Assembly (NCBI GenBank): GCA_964530325.1
Contig: CAZHAX010000001.1
Span: 186,001-250,000, forward strand
Direction: 5' to 3'
DNA length: 64,000 nt
From: CAZHAX01 sp964530325
GTDB taxonomy: Bacteria > Chloroflexota > Anaerolineae > B4-G1
Each line of letters opens with the position of its first letter. Within the stretch, counting starts at the first letter, position 1. This document shows positions 15,307 to 22,571 of this stretch, piece after piece. The notes under the pieces are model-generated. The model made no database searches. It saw nothing but the letters and a program-made list of their open reading frames with translations, and had not been told where the DNA came from. The position numbers and the translations under genes are program-made.

Positions 15307-16463
15307 GAGAAGTCGCGGTCGTGGGCGTGGGGCAGACACCGGTGGCTGAGCACTGGGGTCTCTCGCTGCGTCATCTGGCCCTGCAGGCCGTTGAGGCTGC
15401 CGTGGCTGACGCCAGTGTGCCACAGATCGACGCGCTCTACGTGGGGAACATGCTGTCCGGCGAGCTGGCCGGGCAGGAACATCTCGGCGCGCTGATCGCC
15501 GACTTCTCCGGTATGCGAGGGATCGAAGCGTTCAAGGTCGAGGCGGCTTGCGGCTCCGGCGCGGCGGCGCTTCGCCTGGGCTACCTGGCGGTAGGCAGCG
15601 GTGCAGCGGACACGGTCCTCGTCGTCGGCGTGGAGAAGATGACCGATGCGCTCGCCGAAGACACGACAGCGGCGCTTGCCCTTGCAGCCGATGGGGAGTA
15701 CGAGGCTGCGCAGGGGGTCTCCTTTGTGGCCCTCAACGCCCTTCTGATGCGGCGTTACATGCACGAGTTCGGATACAGCCAGGCCGACTTCGCCGGCTTC
15801 GCGGTCAACGCCCACCGCAATGGGGCCAACAATCCGCAGGCAATGTTCCAGTTCGCGCTGAAGGCGGACAGGTTTGCCGCCGCCCGGATGATATGCGATC
15901 CGATCAACCTACTCGATAGCTCGCCGGTCTGTGATGGTGCCGCCGCCGTTGTGCTCGCGCCCGCGGAGCAGGCGGGCGATCTTTCAGCCGCGCCAGTGCG
16001 GATCGCCGCGTCCGCAGTGGGCACGGATGCCCTGGCCGTGCACGATAGGAGCGACCCAATGGTGCTGGCCGGGGCCGCCATTGCCACACGGCGAGCCTAC
16101 GATCAGGCCGGTGTCGGTCCCGATGAGATCGACCTCTTTGAGTTGCACGGAGCCTTCGGCATAATGGCTGCGTTGAGCCTGGAGGCTGCGGGATTCGCGG
16201 AGAAGGGGAAGGGAGTCCGTCTGGCGATGGAAGGCGAGATCGGGATTGAAGGGCGGGTGCCGATTGCCACAATGGGCGGGCTCAAGGCCCGCGGCCATCC
16301 AGTGGGTGCCACCGGCGTATATCAGGCAGTGGAGGTCGTGCAGCAGCTGCGCCAGCTGGCCGGAGCGAACCAGGTGGCGGACGCACGAGTGGGAATGGCC
16401 CAGAACATCGGCGGCAGTGGAGCGACGGCCTTCACCCATATCTTCGTCAGGATGGATGAGTGA
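15303..16463 (+). CDS. Acetyl-CoA C-acetyltransferase-like thiolase (archaeal / SCP2-type)
   Basis: 386 residues. Supplies acetoacetyl-CoA from two acetyl-CoA. The acyl-accepting Cys is in EAACGSGAAAL, the conserved His in LFELHGAFG, and the GHPVGATG loop near residue 330. The second Cys of classical thiolases (CxG) is replaced by NIGGSG, as in the SCP2/archaeal thiolases that work in the thiolase-HMGS complex. It overlaps the HMGS gene by 4 bp and is followed by the DUF35 gene after 70 bp. Confidence 0.92.
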   Translation: MREVAVVGVGQTPVAEHWGLSLRHLALQAVEAAVADASVPQIDALYVGNMLSGELAGQEHLGALIADFSGMRGIEAFKVEAACGSGAAALRLGYLAVGSGAADTVLVVGVEKMTDALAEDTTAALALAADGEYEAAQGVSFVALNALLMRRYMHEFGYSQADFAGFAVNAHRNGANNPQAMFQFALKADRFAAARMICDPINLLDSSPVCDGAAAVVLAPAEQAGDLSAAPVRIAASAVGTDALAVHDRSDPMVLAGAAIATRRAYDQAGVGPDEIDLFELHGAFGIMAALSLEAAGFAEKGKGVRLAMEGEIGIEGRVPIATMGGLKARGHPVGATGVYQAVEVVQQLRQLAGANQVADARVGMAQNIGGSGATAFTHIFVRMDE

Positions 16464-16533
16464 AACGAAGCCTCCGGCCTGCTGTCGGCGCGGAGGCTGA
16501 CCGATGAGTAGAGAATTATGTGGGAGGACTAGG

Positions 16534-16938
16534 ATGAGTCTGGTTACGGATTGGAGAATCAACGCCCAGCGCTACCGGCTCGTTGGGGAGGTCTGCGAGG
16601 CGTGCGGCGCCAAGTTGTTCCCGCCGCGGGACGTCTGCCCCGAGTGCGAGGCAGCGGCCAAGACGCCTTTCGCATTCAGCGGCCGGGGAGAGGTCTATTC
16701 CTACAGCACGGTGCACCACGCCCCTCGTGGCTTCGAGGAGTTCGTGCCCTACACTGTGGCACTGGTCAAGCTCGAGGAGGGCCCACTGGTGACAGCGCAG
16801 CTCACTGACGTCGATGCCGACGACGTGAGCATCGGTATGCCGGTGGAGATGGTCACCCGCAAGATCCAGTCTGGGGACGAGCGGGACGTGATTGTCTACG
16901 GCTACAAGTTCCGGCCGGCGATGGCCGCCGCTGCGTAG
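16534..16938 (+). CDS. DUF35 OB-fold / zinc-ribbon protein, scaffold of the thiolase-HMGS complex
   Basis: 134 residues from the ATG at 16534, 6 bp after GGGAGGA; an in-frame ATG at 16504 is weaker. The N-terminal rubredoxin-like zinc ribbon has CEACG and CPEC, and the OB fold follows with GRGEVYSYSTVHHAP and PYTVALVKLEEGP. Members of this family in archaea bridge thiolase and HMG-CoA synthase and hold the shared CoA-binding site. Position directly after both partner genes supports the same role. A palindrome 35 bp after the stop may end the operon. Confidence 0.9.
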   Translation: MSLVTDWRINAQRYRLVGEVCEACGAKLFPPRDVCPECEAAAKTPFAFSGRGEVYSYSTVHHAPRGFEEFVPYTVALVKLEEGPLVTAQLTDVDADDVSIGMPVEMVTRKIQSGDERDVIVYGYKFRPAMAAAA

Positions 16939-16972
16939 CCCGCTCTACATAATCACAGTGTCCGGCCCAGTG

Positions 16973-16998
16973 TAGGGGCGACCCAAGCGTCGCCCCTA
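16973..16998. repeat. Perfect 10-bp palindromic hairpin, terminator or dispersed repeat
   Basis: Arms TAGGGGCGAC (16973-16982) and GTCGCCCCTA (16989-16998) with a 6-nt loop, after the mevalonate operon and 29 bp before the radical SAM gene. Palindromes of the GTAGGGGCGA...TCGCCCCTAC type are, to my knowledge, abundant interspersed repeats in several Chloroflexota and cyanobacterial genomes. No U-tract follows, so termination is uncertain. Confidence 0.6.
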
Positions 16999-17027
16999 TT
17001 GGTGTCCCACGGGCGGTAACAAACGCC

Positions 17028-18467
17028 ATGCGCCTGGCCCTGATCAACACGAACAGGATCAAACCCCCGATCGCTCCAATCGGCCTGGAATACGTCGCCG
17101 AGGCGGCGGACTCTGCCGGGCACGAGGTGCAGGTCCTCGACCTCTGCTGGGAGGAGGACGTCGATACCGCCATCGCCGGCTTCCTGCGCAGTTCTGCCTT
17201 CGATCTGATCGGCCTCACCCTCCGCAACACCGACGATTGCTCCTTCGCCACCCGGGATTCGTTCGTCGGCGACCTGGCCGATCTGGTGACGTCGATACGG
17301 GCATCCGCCGAGGCGCCGACAGTCCTGGGGGGCGTTGGCTTCTCCGTGATGCCGGAACCGATCCTGGAACTGACCGGCGCCGACCTGGGCGTCTGGGGTG
17401 ACGGCGAGTTCGCCATCGCCGCGCTCGCCGATTGTCTGCAAGCCGGGGCGGACTGGCGGGAGCAGGCGGCCCGGTCCCCGGCGAACCTCCCCGGAGTGGT
17501 CTGGAAGGCCGACGGAGAATGGCGCCGCAACCCCCCGTCCAAGCGGCCGCTGTCCGACCTGCCCCCGATGCGCAGGAACTGGGTCGACAACGCCCGCTAC
17601 TTCCGGGAGGGCGGCCAGGCGGGGATCGAAACGAAGCGCGGCTGCCCGGGGAATTGCGTCTACTGCGCGGACCCGGTGGCGAAGGGACGAGAGGCCCGGC
17701 TGCGGCCCCCCGGGGCGGTAGTCGACGAGCTGGAGACGCTGCTGGCGCAGGGGGTCGATCACTTCCACACCTGTGACAGTGAGTTCAACATCCCCGAGAC
17801 ACACGCCCAGGCGGTCTGCGAGGAGATCGTGGCCCGCGGGCTGGGGAGCCGGCTGCGCTGGTACGCCTACTGCGCTCCTGTCCCCTTCTGTGCCCAAACG
17901 GCTTCGCTGATGCGCCAGGCGGGCTGCGTGGGCATCAACTTCGGGGTCGACAGCGGCGACGCGGCCATGCTCAAGCGGCTTCGTCGAGCCTTCACCCCTG
18001 AGGCGATCCTCGAGGCAACACGCCTCTGTCGCGCACAGGGGATCACCGTGATGCTCGATCTGCTGCTCGGCTCGCCGGGCGAGACGAGGGACAGCCTGAC
18101 CCGGACCGTAGAATTGATGAAGGCATCCGGCGCGGATCAGATCGGCGTGGCCCTCGGCGTACGTATCTACCCGGGCACGGAGCTCTGCAGCCGGCTGGAG
18201 CGGGATGGCCCGGCAGAGGGCCTTGTGGGCCGCGGGGACGCGTTGGAACCGCGCTTCTTCATCGAGCCGCAGGTGGAGCCCGGGGCCGGGAAGCTGCTGG
18301 ACGAGCTGATCGCCGGGGACGAGCGCTTCCTCTTCTTCGATCCCTCCCGGCCGGAGAAGAACTACAACTACAACGCCAATCAGCGCCTGGTCGATGCGAT
18401 CAGCGCAGGATACCGCGGCGCCTACTGGGACATCCTGCGCCGCTACAGGCCGGCTGCCGAGCCGTAG
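17028..18467 (+). CDS. B12-binding-domain-type radical SAM protein
   Basis: 479 residues. The N-terminal third (about 1-150) is a Rossmann-like domain of the cobalamin-binding type (MRLALINTNR, PIGLEYVAEAA, LGGVGFS), but the classic D-x-H-x-x-G cobalamin motif is not evident. The radical SAM core follows with the cluster-binding motif KRGCPGNCVYC at about residues 205-215, then HTCDSEFN and a TIM-barrel-like region to about 400. The C-terminus is rich in Tyr/Asn (NYNYNANQR). Enzymes of this architecture include methylases (for example tryptophan 2-C-methyltransferase-like proteins) and various cyclases; the substrate is unknown. It sits alone between the mevalonate and pantothenate operons. 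Confidence 0.87.
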   Translation: MRLALINTNRIKPPIAPIGLEYVAEAADSAGHEVQVLDLCWEEDVDTAIAGFLRSSAFDLIGLTLRNTDDCSFATRDSFVGDLADLVTSIRASAEAPTVLGGVGFSVMPEPILELTGADLGVWGDGEFAIAALADCLQAGADWREQAARSPANLPGVVWKADGEWRRNPPSKRPLSDLPPMRRNWVDNARYFREGGQAGIETKRGCPGNCVYCADPVAKGREARLRPPGAVVDELETLLAQGVDHFHTCDSEFNIPETHAQAVCEEIVARGLGSRLRWYAYCAPVPFCAQTASLMRQAGCVGINFGVDSGDAAMLKRLRRAFTPEAILEATRLCRAQGITVMLDLLLGSPGETRDSLTRTVELMKASGADQIGVALGVRIYPGTELCSRLERDGPAEGLVGRGDALEPRFFIEPQVEPGAGKLLDELIAGDERFLFFDPSRPEKNYNYNANQRLVDAISAGYRGAYWDILRRYRPAAEP

Positions 18468-18510
18468 CTGGTCCAAGCGCCGATTCACCGCAGAGAGCTC
18501 ATCCTGGAGA

Positions 18511-18541
18511 GGTGCCGGGCACTTGTCAGGTGCCCGGCACC
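18511..18541. repeat. Perfect 12-bp inverted repeat (REP-like palindrome)
   Basis: GGTGCCGGGCAC (18511-18522), 7-nt loop, GTGCCCGGCACC (18530-18541). It ends 4 bp before the -35 of the panB promoter. GTGCC-rich palindromes of this kind are often dispersed REP elements; it may also end transcription from the radical SAM gene. Confidence 0.65.
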
Positions 18542-18544
18542 TTC

Positions 18545-18572
18545 TTGACACCCCTGCAGACCGTCCTATAAT
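18545..18572 (+). promoter_or_regulatory. Consensus sigma70 promoter of the pan/CoA operon
   Basis: TTGACA (18545-18550), 16-bp spacer, TATAAT (18567-18572): both hexamers are perfect. Transcription should begin near 18579, leaving a leader of about 190 nt before panB. Confidence 0.9.
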
Positions 18573-18578
18573 ACTCTT

Positions 18579-18680
18579 GCCGCGGACCGAGACGGCCGCG
18601 AGCCTGACGACAATCGCATAGACCGCACCGCTTTGAGGTGCCGCTGGGATCGTGAAGGCGACCGAGACGGCAGGGTGAAG
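18579..18680 (+). ncRNA. pan-motif-like structured leader RNA (candidate riboswitch)
   Basis: The panB leader contains the 12-nt string GACCGAGACGGC twice, at 18585-18596 and 18660-18671. The second copy closes a clear hairpin: TGCCG (18639-18643) pairs with CGGCA (18668-18672), with inner helices that leave single adenines bulged (18649 and 18667). The pan motif is a published conserved RNA found upstream of panB and related genes in Chloroflexi, Firmicutes and delta-proteobacteria, often as tandem hairpins with two conserved bulged As. Gene context and the bulges agree; the first copy folds less clearly. The ligand of the pan motif was not established as far as I know. An intrinsic terminator follows at 18692, so regulation by premature termination is likely. 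Confidence 0.7.
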
Positions 18681-18691
18681 TGAGCGTCTCC

Positions 18692-18722
18692 CGACGGGGC
18701 CCCTGCTCCGTCGTTTCTTTTT
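18692..18722 (+). terminator. Intrinsic terminator/attenuator in the panB leader
   Basis: Stem CGACGGGG (18692-18699) with CTCCGTCG (18706-18713), 8 bp including one G-T pair, loop of 6, followed directly by TTTCTTTTT. It lies between the promoter and panB, 49 bp before the ATG, the arrangement of a transcription attenuator controlled by the preceding RNA element. Confidence 0.82.
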
Positions 18723-18770
18723 CCCTCGCTGTCGTCTTTCGCCGATCCGCACGAGAGACTGGAGGTCCTC

Positions 18771-19649
18771 ATGTCGAAGTCGAAGAGTAATGCCACCGCG
18801 CAGCGCAGCAAGGTGACGACCCGTACGCTGATGGCCAAGAAGCAGCGCGGTGAGCCCATCACCATGCTCACAGCCTATGACTACCCGACCGCCCTGGCCG
18901 TTGACCGGGCTGAGATCGACGTGCTGTTGGTGGGCGACTCGCTGGCCATGGTCGTGTTGGGCCTGGAGAACACGCTGCCGGTGACGATGGACGACATGCT
19001 CCACCACTGCCGGGCCGTCGCCCGCGGAGCGAAGTACGCGATGCGGATAGGCGACATGCCTTTCATGTCCTACCAGGTCTCCGTCGAGGAGGCGGTGCGC
19101 AATGCCGGCCGCTTCCTGCAGGAGGCGGGAATGGACGCCGTCAAGCTGGAGGGCGGCCGCGAGCGGGCAGATGCAGTGCGGGCCATCGTCGATACTGGCA
19201 TCCCTGTCATGGGACACCTGGGGCTGACGCCGCAGAGCGTACACCAGCTGGGGGGCTTCCGCGCCCAAGGTCGCTCGGCGGCGGCGGCGCGCCGGCTGCT
19301 GGAGGACGCGCTGATCCTGCAGGAGGCGGGTTGCTTCAGCGTGCTGTTCGAGTGCATCCCCAGTAGGCTGGCGGGGCTGCTCACACAGCGCCTTGAGGTC
19401 CCCACCATCGGTATCGGCGCAGGCCCTGGTTGCGATGGGCAGGTCCTGGTGACGCATGACCTGCTGGGGCTGTTCGATCGCTTCACCCCCAAGTTCGTCA
19501 AGAAGTACGCGGACCTCAATGACGAGATCGCCAGGGCCCTCGGCGCCTATCGCGACGACGTGGCGGCCCGGGCCTTCCCTGCAGCCGAGCACTCTGTGGA
19601 AATGGACGAAGCGGAGTGGCAAGCGCTGCTGCAGGAGGTCGGGGAGTAG
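18771..19649 (+). CDS. panB: 3-methyl-2-oxobutanoate hydroxymethyltransferase
   Basis: 292 residues, with GGAGG 5 bp before the ATG. Transfers a hydroxymethyl group from methylenetetrahydrofolate to ketoisovalerate, giving ketopantoate, the first committed step of pantothenate synthesis. Motifs: ITMLTAYDYPTA, VLLVGDSLAMVVLG (Mg2+-binding Asp), LPVTMDDM, GDMPFMSYQ, DAVKLEGG (Lys), PVMGHLGLTPQSVHQLGGF, FECIPSRL (catalytic Glu) and GIGAGPGCDGQVLV. Full family length plus a charged N-terminal extension of about 20 residues. First gene of the pan/coa operon and the direct target of the leader RNA. Confidence 0.97.
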   Translation: MSKSKSNATAQRSKVTTRTLMAKKQRGEPITMLTAYDYPTALAVDRAEIDVLLVGDSLAMVVLGLENTLPVTMDDMLHHCRAVARGAKYAMRIGDMPFMSYQVSVEEAVRNAGRFLQEAGMDAVKLEGGRERADAVRAIVDTGIPVMGHLGLTPQSVHQLGGFRAQGRSAAAARRLLEDALILQEAGCFSVLFECIPSRLAGLLTQRLEVPTIGIGAGPGCDGQVLVTHDLLGLFDRFTPKFVKKYADLNDEIARALGAYRDDVAARAFPAAEHSVEMDEAEWQALLQEVGE

Positions 19650-19651
19650 CC

Positions 19652-20566
19652 GTGGAGGAAGAATCGATCCTCATCGTCGGTACCGGGGCGATGGCCTGTC
19701 TTTTCGCCTCCCGCCTCTCGGCGGCCGGCGTGCGTGTCACCATGCTCGGCACCTGGTCTGAGGGACTGCGGGCGCTGCGCAGCGGCGGCGTTCGGGTGGT
19801 AGACGGCGCTGGCGGCGAGGAGGCCTTCGCCGTAGAGGTTGCCTCAAGTCCGTCCGACTGCTCCAATGCTCGTCTCGCCCTGGTGCTGGTCAAGGCCTGG
19901 CAGACGGAGCGGGCGGCCCGGCAGCTGGCGCACTGCCTGGCCGTGGACGGGGTCGCGCTGACGCTGCAGAATGGGCTGGGGAACCGGGAGATGCTGGCCG
20001 CCGCACTGGGTGAGGAGCGGGCCGCGCTGGGCGTGACCACGAGCGGGGCCACGCTGTTGGGACCGGGCCGGGTGCGTCCTGGCGGCGAGGGGATCGTCTC
20101 GCTGGGCGAGCATCCCCGTCTGGGGGAGATGATCGACCTGCTGCGGCGGGCCGGATTCGAGGTCCAGGTCGTGGCGGACGCGGACAGTCTGCTGTGGAGC
20201 AAGCTGGTGATCAACGCGGCCATCAACCCGCTGGGTGCTCTCCTTCGCTGCCCGAATGGGGAGCTGGTCGGCCGCCCGTCTGCGCGGGCCTTGCTGGGCC
20301 TCGCCGCGGGCGAGGCCGCAGAAGTCGCCGCGGCCCTGGGCAGGAAGCTCACCTACACGGACCCCGTGGCTACGGTGGAGACAGTTGCGGAGCGCACCGC
20401 CAGCAACCGCTGCTCGATGCTTCAGGACGTGGCGCGCGGCGCGCCCACCGAGATCGATGCGATCAACGGCGCGATCGTGGCTGCGGGAGAGGAACAGGGC
20501 GTGGCCACAGCAGTCAACCGCACGCTGTGGCTGCTGGTCCGGGCGCTGGGAGAGGGGGCGAGCTAG
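19652..20566 (+). CDS. panE: 2-dehydropantoate 2-reductase
   Basis: 304 residues from a GTG at 19652, 2 bp after the panB stop; the frame is open further upstream inside panB but the Rossmann motif starts right after this GTG. Reduces ketopantoate to pantoate with NADPH. N-terminal dinucleotide-binding motif ILIVGTGAMA, TLQNGLGN, and the C-terminal catalytic segment LWSKLVINAAINPLGAL (Lys and Asn) and NRCSMLQDVARGAPTEIDAINGAIV. All are typical of PanE/ApbA. Tight spacing shows operon membership. Confidence 0.95.
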   Translation: MEEESILIVGTGAMACLFASRLSAAGVRVTMLGTWSEGLRALRSGGVRVVDGAGGEEAFAVEVASSPSDCSNARLALVLVKAWQTERAARQLAHCLAVDGVALTLQNGLGNREMLAAALGEERAALGVTTSGATLLGPGRVRPGGEGIVSLGEHPRLGEMIDLLRRAGFEVQVVADADSLLWSKLVINAAINPLGALLRCPNGELVGRPSARALLGLAAGEAAEVAAALGRKLTYTDPVATVETVAERTASNRCSMLQDVARGAPTEIDAINGAIVAAGEEQGVATAVNRTLWLLVRALGEGAS

Positions 20567-20569
20567 GTG

Positions 20570-21433
20570 ATGGATGTTGTCACGACCGTGGAAGAGCTGC
20601 GCGCTGCCAGGTCGGAGCTTGCCGAGCCGGTGGGCCTTGTGCCCACTATGGGCTATCTGCACGAGGGGCATCTATCGCTGGTGCGCCGGGCCCGGGCTGA
20701 GTGTGCCGGCGTGGCGGTGAGCATCTTCGTCAACCCCACGCAATTCGGGCCGAGCGAGGACCTGGAAGCCTACCCTCGCGACTTGCCCCGCGATCTGGCT
20801 ATGCTGCGCGGGGAGGGCACCGATCTGGTCTGGACGCCGACGGCTGAGGTCATGTACCCAGAGGGCTACCAGACCTGGGTGTCCGTCGACGAGCTGACGC
20901 GCCACCTGGAGGGAGAGCGGAGGCCCGGCCACTTCCGCGGCGTGACGACGGTCGTCGCCAAGCTGTTCAACGGCGTGCTTCCGCAGAAGGCCTACTTCGG
21001 CCAGAAGGACGCCCAGCAGGCGGCTGTCATCCTGCGCATGGCCCGTGATCTCAGCTTCCCGCTCGAGGTCGTCGTCTGCCCCACGGTGCGCGAGGCGGAT
21101 GGGCTGGCAATGTCCAGCCGCAACACCTATCTGGATAGAGAGGAGCGGCAGGCCGCCACTGTGCTGTACAGGGCGCTGAGTGCGGGTCAAGAGGCATTCG
21201 CCGCCGGCGAGCGCCAAGGCGATAGGCTGCGCGGCCTGGTGGCCGAGACGATCGCCCAGGAGCCACTGGCCGAGCTGCAGTACGTGTCCTGCGCGGACAC
21301 CGAGACGCTGCAAGAGCTGGAGACCATTAGGGACGGAGCGCTGCTCTCACTGGGCGTCTTCGTTGGCCAGACGCGTCTGATAGACAACTTCGTATTGGGA
21401 GGGCAGGATGTTCGTTTCAATGCTCAGGGCTAA
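20570..21433 (+). CDS. panC: Pantoate-beta-alanine ligase (pantothenate synthetase)
   Basis: 287 residues from the ATG at 20570 (a GTG at 20567 is adjacent). Joins pantoate and beta-alanine using ATP through a pantoyl-adenylate. Nucleotidyltransferase motifs: VPTMGYLHEGHLSLVRRA (HIGH-type), FVNPTQFGPSEDLEAYPRD, KLFNGVLPQKAYFGQKDAQQ and the KMSKS-type loop LAMSSRNTYL. The C-terminal 26 bp overlap the start of panD, so translation is coupled. Confidence 0.97.
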   Translation: MDVVTTVEELRAARSELAEPVGLVPTMGYLHEGHLSLVRRARAECAGVAVSIFVNPTQFGPSEDLEAYPRDLPRDLAMLRGEGTDLVWTPTAEVMYPEGYQTWVSVDELTRHLEGERRPGHFRGVTTVVAKLFNGVLPQKAYFGQKDAQQAAVILRMARDLSFPLEVVVCPTVREADGLAMSSRNTYLDREERQAATVLYRALSAGQEAFAAGERQGDRLRGLVAETIAQEPLAELQYVSCADTETLQELETIRDGALLSLGVFVGQTRLIDNFVLGGQDVRFNAQG

Positions 21434-21797
21434 GCTGCACCAGGCTCGGGTGACCGGTGCAGATCTGGACTACGTGGGCAGCATCACCATCGACTCGGCG
21501 CTGCTCGATCGGGCTGGTATGCACCCCTACGAGCGGGTGCTGGTCGCCGATATCGAGAACGGCGCCCGGTTCGAGACCTACATCATAGAGGGTCCGGCCG
21601 GCAGCCGGGTGATAGAGCTCAACGGCGCGGCCGCTCAACTCGTGGACATCGGCGACCGTCTGATCATCATGGCCTTTGTGCTGAGTGCCTATCCCCCTCC
21701 CGAGGAGTGGCAACCTCGGGTTCTCGTCCTCGACGAGAAGAACCGCGTAGTCTCTGTGGCCAGCGAGGGGGTGCTCCCAGATGCTTCTGGCGATTGA
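21408..21797 (+). CDS. panD: Aspartate 1-decarboxylase proenzyme
   Basis: 129 residues. Makes beta-alanine for panC. The pyruvoyl-forming self-cleavage site is visible in DLDYVGSITID (between Gly and Ser), preceded by MLRAKLHQARVT and followed by HPYERVLVADIENGARFETY and NGAAAQLVDIGDRLIIMAF. Overlaps both panC (26 bp) and coaX (17 bp). Confidence 0.96.
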   Translation: MFVSMLRAKLHQARVTGADLDYVGSITIDSALLDRAGMHPYERVLVADIENGARFETYIIEGPAGSRVIELNGAAAQLVDIGDRLIIMAFVLSAYPPPEEWQPRVLVLDEKNRVVSVASEGVLPDASGD

Positions 21798-22545
21798 CGT
21801 CGGCAACACGAACGTCGTGCTCGGCCTATTCACAGGGGACGAGCTTGGCGCCCGCTGGCGCATCCGCACCATCCACGAAAAGACGACGGACGAATATGGC
21901 GTGCTCCTCGATCAGCTCTTCCGCCACCGGGGCCAAGATCCGGAGCAGGTATCGGGCGCGGTCATCGCCAGCGTCGTCCCGCCGCTGACGCCTGTTTTCG
22001 ACCGCGTCTGCCGCGACTACCTGGGGCAATCACCGCTCCTTGTCGACACCGGGGTCAAGACCGGCGTGCGCATCAGGTACGAGAACCCGCGCGAGGTTGG
22101 CGCAGACCGGGTGGCGCACGCCGCCGCGGTCAAGGCGATGTATGCCCTGCCGGCCTGCGTAGTCGACTTCGGCACGGCGACCACCTTCGACGCGGTCTCC
22201 GCCGAGGGGGACTACCTGGGCGGGGCTATAGCTCCGGGGATCGGCATTGCCGCCCAGGCCCTGTTCGAGCGGACGGCCAAGCTGCACCGGGTCGAGCTCT
22301 CCCGGCCCCCCTCAGCCATCGGCCGCACGACGACGCACTCGATTCAGTCCGGCCTGCTCTTCGGCTACGTGGGCCTGGTCGAGGGCATGGTTGCCCGCTT
22401 CCGGGCTGAGCTGGGGCCGAAGACGCACGTCATTGCCACCGGCGGGCTCGCTGAGGTCATTGCTCGCGAGACTGACGTTGTCGAGACGGTCGATCCTTGG
22501 CTCAATCTACACGGGCTGCGAGTGATATACGGGTTGAACCAGTAG
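21781..22545 (+). CDS. coaX: Type III pantothenate kinase
   Basis: 254 residues. Phosphorylates pantothenate, the first step from vitamin B5 to CoA. ASKHA-fold signatures: N-terminal LLAIDVGNTNVVLGL (phosphate loop), AVIASVVPPLTPVF, GADRVAHAAA, VVDFGTATTFD, GGAIAPGIGIAAQALF and VIATGGLAEVIA. Type III kinases are not inhibited by CoA in characterised cases, so feedback may instead act through the leader RNA (inference). Confidence 0.96.
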   Translation: MLLAIDVGNTNVVLGLFTGDELGARWRIRTIHEKTTDEYGVLLDQLFRHRGQDPEQVSGAVIASVVPPLTPVFDRVCRDYLGQSPLLVDTGVKTGVRIRYENPREVGADRVAHAAAVKAMYALPACVVDFGTATTFDAVSAEGDYLGGAIAPGIGIAAQALFERTAKLHRVELSRPPSAIGRTTTHSIQSGLLFGYVGLVEGMVARFRAELGPKTHVIATGGLAEVIARETDVVETVDPWLNLHGLRVIYGLNQ

Positions 22546-22571
22546 GTCGTGCTGGCGAGCTGGGGGATGCT

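Noticed and set aside
16953..19622. 889-codon open minus-strand frame
   Set aside because: Antisense to the radical SAM gene, the panB promoter/leader and panB, all of which are clearly real.
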